This document shows positions 60,449 to 64,000 of a stretch of DNA of 64,000 nucleotides, piece by piece. Under the pieces are notes generated by a model. It made no database searches. It was not told the origin of the DNA and was given only the letters and a program-made list of their open reading frames with translations. Each line of letters starts with the position of its first letter. Within the stretch, counting starts at the first letter, position 1. This DNA comes from Lachnospiraceae bacterium KH1T2. Its GTDB lineage: Bacteria; Bacillota; Clostridia; Lachnospirales; Lachnospiraceae. Position numbers and translations under genes: made by a program. The stretch covers positions 395,303 to 459,302 of the forward strand of contig FOSY01000001.1 in NCBI GenBank assembly GCA_900114405.1. The letters run 5' to 3'.

Positions 60449-61840
60449 TTACCATTTCGTCGTTTTTAATCTGATAAGGAATATTATTCCCCTAAAGATA
60501 AGCTCAAGACACATGGCGATCCATGCTCCCACAAGACCGTATCCATGCCCTACAAGAAAATATGACATAGTAATGCGGACGCCCCATATACTGATAAGAT
60601 TCATAATACTCGGCACTAAAGTATCACCTGCACCTCTTAGTGCACCGGCAGCTATTATAGATGCTCCAAAAAATGTCTCCGCCAGCAGCTCTATCCTCAA
60701 TACCCTGATTGCAAGGTCCACAACCTCCGTGTCCGGCGAAAGAAAATTTATCAAGAAAGGGCATATGAAATACATTATTATCGCTATCAATGTCATTATC
60801 ACCATACCCATTCCGACAGTGATCCATGCAAAGCTCTTTGCCAATTTTTTCTTTCTGGCTCCTATTGCCTGACCAACCAATGTCGATGCCGAGCTCTGCA
60901 GACCGTATCCCGGCATATAGCAGAGACTTTCAGCTGTAACCGCAAAAGAATTAGCTGCTATAGCGACCGTTCCGAGCGGAGCTACTATCCCTGTGCTCAT
61001 TATCTGCGCTCCTGTAAGTGCTACCTGCTCAAATGCAGCCGGTATTGAAATTTTGGCTGCACTTTTCAATGTATTTATGTCAAAAAATAATCTTTCCTTT
61101 AAGTTAATTCTCAACTGTTCTGAACGTATAGCTGCAAAGTAGAACATTGCCGCTGCGATAACAAGCTGAGATGCCGCAGTTCCAAGTGCTGCTCCAGTCA
61201 CACCAAGTCCAAGTCCCGGCGGCGTGATCTTAATCCCGCAGATATCATACGTCGCCGTCGGGAATATAAAGAAGAAATTAAAGATCACGTCCAATACACA
61301 CATCGCTGATTCAAGCATTCCAGGAATCTTCATGTTTCCTGTAGCCTGCAATGACGCACCGCAGAAATACTGTATCTGACATATTGGAAGTGACAGCGCA
61401 TATATCATAAAATATTTTGAAGCTTCAACACAGATTTTTTCGTCAGCCCCCAATATCCTCGGCAAAGGCTTAGAAACAAGGACGCCAAGCACAAGCATCA
61501 CTACCGCAAAAAGTACTGTTATCACTAATCCTTGCTTAAATAAATTCTTAACTCTTCGTTTATCGTTCGCTCCTACCGCATGTGAGATCTGCACAGAAAA
61601 GCCATAGATAACCGCTATCAAAAGGCTTCCCAAAAGCCATGTAGATGACGCTACAACACCTATTGCCGCTGAAGCCTCTGCACCTATATGACCAACCATA
61701 GCAGCATCTATATACTGCATGACAATGGAAGTAAGCTGCGCGATCATAGCCGGAACACTTAGTTTCCATGTAAGAAGTATTTTTTCTTTGAATGACAAAT
61801 TTTTATTACTTCTGATTGCCGTAGTTAAATTTGATATCAT
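60449..61840 (-). CDS. MATE-family efflux transporter with attenuated leader
   Basis: A 463-residue MATE transporter: LTWKLSVPAMIAQLTSIVMQ, IDAAMVGHIGAEASAAIGVV, FCGASLQATGNMKIPGML and VTAESLCYMPGYGLQSSAST. Twelve helices are expected. A weak TAGGTAAAG precedes the ATG. It has its own perfect-consensus promoter (61919-61947) and a hairpin terminator in the leader, so expression is likely conditional. Substrate unknown. Confidence 0.9.
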   Translation of the reverse strand: MISNLTTAIRSNKNLSFKEKILLTWKLSVPAMIAQLTSIVMQYIDAAMVGHIGAEASAAIGVVASSTWLLGSLLIAVIYGFSVQISHAVGANDKRRVKNLFKQGLVITVLFAVVMLVLGVLVSKPLPRILGADEKICVEASKYFMIYALSLPICQIQYFCGASLQATGNMKIPGMLESAMCVLDVIFNFFFIFPTATYDICGIKITPPGLGLGVTGAALGTAASQLVIAAAMFYFAAIRSEQLRINLKERLFFDINTLKSAAKISIPAAFEQVALTGAQIMSTGIVAPLGTVAIAANSFAVTAESLCYMPGYGLQSSASTLVGQAIGARKKKLAKSFAWITVGMGMVIMTLIAIIMYFICPFLINFLSPDTEVVDLAIRVLRIELLAETFFGASIIAAGALRGAGDTLVPSIMNLISIWGVRITMSYFLVGHGYGLVGAWIAMCLELIFRGIIFLIRLKTTKW

Positions 61841-61871
61841 AATACTTTACCTATTTTCAAAACATCCAAAA

Positions 61872-61898
61872 AGGGCTGGAGTGATATACACCAGCCCT
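61872..61898 (-). terminator. intrinsic terminator in the MATE leader / after the sugar-binding gene
   Basis: AGGGCTGG (61872-61879) pairs with CCAGCCCT (61891-61898). On the minus strand it is followed by TTTTTGG. It lies downstream of both the binding-protein stop and the MATE promoter start (about 61912), so it ends the first transcript and interrupts the second. Confidence 0.85.
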
Positions 61899-61918
61899 CT
61901 CTCTTGATACTTTTCGGT

Positions 61919-61947
61919 ATTATAACTTCAAAATATTTAACTGTCAA
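61919..61947 (-). promoter_or_regulatory. sigma-A promoter of the MATE gene
   Basis: Perfect TTGACA (61942-61947), 17-nt spacer, perfect TATAAT (61919-61924) on the minus strand. The -35 begins two bases after the binding-protein stop. Confidence 0.85.
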
Positions 61948-61948
61948 A

Positions 61949-62938
61949 TCACTGATACTGACTTACGTTAGTAGAGTCAACCACAGTAAACGGAACCCAT
62001 GCTGCCTTACAATCTTCTGAAGCACCTTCTAATGCGCTTATGCTTTTTCCGCTTGACAAAAGCTGCATTGCTTTGACCGCGATACCAGCCTGTCCTTCTG
62101 CATCCTGAAGAACTGTCATTGACATTTCTCCTGCCTTTACAGAGGCACATCCGTCTGCAGTTGCATCGACACCGCATATCGGGATATTAGAGTAATCAAT
62201 GCCATTTTCTTTAAATGCTTTTATCACGCCCAATGCCATTGTATCATTATTGCAAAATACCGCATCAACCGTCTGTCCTGTTCTGAAGAACATCTTCATT
62301 CGCTGCAGCGCAAGGTCTTCACTCCAATCAGCATAATCATTAAATACATAATTTGCATCAACACCATTCTCTTTTAAGGTATATTTAATTGCCTTAGTAC
62401 GTCCAACTGTCGCAGCATGTCCTTCTACCCCCTTCAAGATGATAACGTTGAGTTTCTTCGGATTTCCAAGCTTATTTATTACCCATTCAGCCTGAAGTTC
62501 TCCAGCCTGGGTCTCTTTAGATCCTGCATATATATACTTATCAGCTTTAAGCAGATCATCTTCCGGCTTATTGTTTACAAAAACTACAGGTAATCCATTT
62601 GCAGCAATTTCTATCTGCTTTGCAGTATCAGCATTTACAGCCTGTATGATTATGCCTGCATAACCTTCCTGAGCAGCCTCTTTTATCTTTGCCACCTGAT
62701 CGTCCGCAGACTCTGTTCCATCATATACATCAATCGTCACGCCTTCATTTTTCGCAGCTTTGACCATTTCATTTGCCAAGAGCCCCTTAAAGGTATCTGT
62801 AGCTGTATTATAAGTCAAATAGAGGTATCTCGTACCGCCTGACGCCGAACCTGCAATATTTCCGCAACCACCTAACATCACTACAGTAATGACCAATACA
62901 AGCACCGCGCAGATCAATTTCTTAACTGTTTTCCTCAT
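61949..62938 (-). CDS. sugar-binding lipoprotein (Peripla_BP_4 type)
   Basis: A 329-residue lipoprotein. The signal peptide has lipobox LGGC (Cys25), and the LacI/ribose-type fold shows YLYLTYNTATDTFKGLLANE, GYAGIIIQAVNADTAKQIEI, VILKGVEGHAATVGRTKAIK and AVFCNNDTMALGVIKAF. AGGAGG fixes the ATG at 62938; the longer upstream frame is rejected. No ABC ATPase or permease follows. The neighbour upstream is a chemoreceptor, so it may feed chemotaxis rather than uptake (inference). Confidence 0.9.
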   Translation of the reverse strand: MRKTVKKLICAVLVLVITVVMLGGCGNIAGSASGGTRYLYLTYNTATDTFKGLLANEMVKAAKNEGVTIDVYDGTESADDQVAKIKEAAQEGYAGIIIQAVNADTAKQIEIAANGLPVVFVNNKPEDDLLKADKYIYAGSKETQAGELQAEWVINKLGNPKKLNVIILKGVEGHAATVGRTKAIKYTLKENGVDANYVFNDYADWSEDLALQRMKMFFRTGQTVDAVFCNNDTMALGVIKAFKENGIDYSNIPICGVDATADGCASVKAGEMSMTVLQDAEGQAGIAVKAMQLLSSGKSISALEGASEDCKAAWVPFTVVDSTNVSQYQ

Positions 62939-62951
62939 ATCTGTCGCCTCC

Positions 62952-64000
62952 TTATATCTTAAACTGCTGCACATATGATGTAAGTGTTTCTGACGTCTCA
63001 GAAAGTTCATGCGCATTCTCAGCAACATCTTGACTGCTCTTATTAATATTATTTGCCTGCTCAACCATATTCTGTGACGTATTCAGGATCTCATCAGCAC
63101 TTGCTGCCTGTTCCTCAGATATAGCTGCTACATTAGTTGCTACGTCACTTACCTTTTCTATTCCGCCTATCATCTCAACTATCATATTGCTTGTAGAATC
63201 GATATTTGCATAAATCTGATCAAATGTGCTCACTGCCGTATTTATAAGTTCACTATTATGCTCAATATTCTGTGCTGTGACATTTGACTGCTCAACAACT
63301 TCAGTGATAAGATTCCGCACTTCATCGATCAACTGTGCAATATTCTGCGCACTATCCGAACTCGTCTGAGCAAGTTTCGCTATCTCAGTAGCTACAACCG
63401 CAAAGCCTTTTCCTGCCTCTCCCGCTCTTGCTGCTTCTATAGATGCATTAAGAGAAAGAAGACTTGTTTCATCAGCAATATTTCCTATCAGCGCAACAAT
63501 ATTTGTGATCTGCTCTGAGGCATCGCCAACTTTGTTAATTGATATAACAAGTTTTTCATTCGACTTTTGTATATCATCCATAGCAACATTGAGCTGCTGC
63601 ATATCTTCTCGTCCTTTTTTAGATATACTTACAGTTTCCTTCATGCTGCTGTTTGCTTTCTCTGAGCTCTCCTTAGTATCTGCTACTACATTTGCCAGAG
63701 TTGTAGCATTCTGGGCGATATCATTTACTGCTACCGCAAGCTGGTCTACTGTCTCATTTAACTGCCCCATTGCACCTGCCTGCATTTCAGAAGCTGAAGA
63801 CATTGATCTTGCAACTTCATCAGACCTTGTAGACTCCTCTTTCAGCTTATCAGATTCCTGCGAAATACTTGAGATCATAGACCTCATACTCTTGATAAAC
63901 TCATTGACAAAGTCCCCCATTTTTCCAATCTCATCATTGCTCTCACTTTTAATATCAACTGAGAAGTCACCCTTAGCCATTGTCTCAATACTTTTTGTCA
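62952..64000 (-). CDS. methyl-accepting chemotaxis protein, C-terminal part (runs off window)
   Basis: The frame is open to the window edge, so the N-terminal sensor and membrane helices lie beyond 64000. Present are the end of a HAMP domain ([20 protein letters not shown]), the methylation helices, and the conserved tip [20 protein letters not shown] followed by [11 protein letters not shown]. The tip binds CheA and CheW. No CheR-docking pentapeptide is seen at the end (TSYVQQFKI). It stops 13 bases before the sugar-binding gene, so they are co-transcribed. Confidence 0.93.
   Translation of the reverse strand, partial: TKSIETMAKGDFSVDIKSESNDEIGKMGDFVNEFIKSMRSMISSISQESDKLKEESTRSDEVARSMSSASEMQAGAMGQLNETVDQLAVAVNDIAQNATTLANVVADTKESSEKANSSMKETVSISKKGREDMQQLNVAMDDIQKSNEKLVISINKVGDASEQITNIVALIGNIADETSLLSLNASIEAARAGEAGKGFAVVATEIAKLAQTSSDSAQNIAQLIDEVRNLITEVVEQSNVTAQNIEHNSELINTAVSTFDQIYANIDSTSNMIVEMIGGIEKVSDVATNVAAISEEQAASADEILNTSQNMVEQANNINKSSQDVAENAHELSETSETLTSYVQQFKI

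Noticed and set aside
62939..63064. Longer start for the sugar-binding protein
   Set aside because: It would put 42 residues before a perfect signal peptide and overlaps the MCP gene. AGGAGG supports 62938.
1..64000. Mobile elements, CRISPR arrays, phage genes
   Set aside because: No transposase, integrase, direct-repeat/spacer pattern or phage-type gene was recognised anywhere in the window.

Overview
The window looks like a chromosomal segment of a low-to-moderate GC Clostridia member, most likely Lachnospiraceae. The reasons are the SCIFF precursor and radical-SAM maturase pair, a type-2 Firmicutes GalT, Bacillus-type LexA box and AGGAGG ribosome-binding sites, and a large operon that resembles DUF5716/DUF5717 proteins I recall mainly from this family. 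The genus cannot be read from the sequence. Most genes lie on the minus strand. I see no insertion sequence, integrase, phage gene or CRISPR array. The content is core plus ordinary lineage-specific genes.

Layout. 1-700: tRNA-Asp, tRNA-Asn and tRNA-Leu with consensus promoters. 870-4800: translation block thrS, infC (AUU start, structured leader), rpmI, rplT, plus a SEC-C protein. 4900-8630: small membrane protein, recJ, and the SCIFF maturase/precursor pair. 8690-12720: operon thiM, CNNM transporter, tcdA and a rhodanese-TtcA-like fusion. 12720-16540: Leloir genes galK-galT with a divergent AraC regulator. 16540-20060: recA (perfect LexA box), recX, rny. 20180-26820: purF, purB, purA, DUF3048 lipoprotein, ferredoxin, IMPACT-family protein. 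26840-33670: four-gene uncharacterised operon (very large helical-repeat protein, actin/Hsp70-fold protein, TPR protein, coiled-coil protein with two membrane segments). 33785-36900: PLP aminotransferase and an ECF-type sigma factor fused to a membrane and extracytoplasmic region. 37020-42870: heterodimeric ABC exporter, folA and a beta-CASP nuclease. 43000-47160: rRNA m5C methyltransferase, CarD-like regulator, minCDE. 47216-50100: ABC importer of the TrpXYZ type. 50160-55140: PH-domain protein, 2-hydroxyacid dehydrogenase, two MATE pumps, aldose epimerase. 55300-56780: hemerythrin-like protein and proC. 56785-60211: YtrA-like GntR regulator with its ABC transporter and a clear operator. 60250-64000: hairpin array, MATE pump with a terminator in its leader, sugar-binding lipoprotein and the C-terminal part of a chemoreceptor that runs off the window.

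How the parts fit. Several blocks are self-contained regulatory circuits visible in the DNA: LexA over recA, a GntR dyad over its own ABC operon, an infC leader with an intrinsic terminator, and a probable leaderless AraC regulator beside galKT. The best candidates for undescribed biology are the four-gene ATPase-like/TPR/giant-protein operon at 26844-33666 and the sigma factor at 34927-36894, which carries its own membrane region instead of a separate anti-sigma gene.
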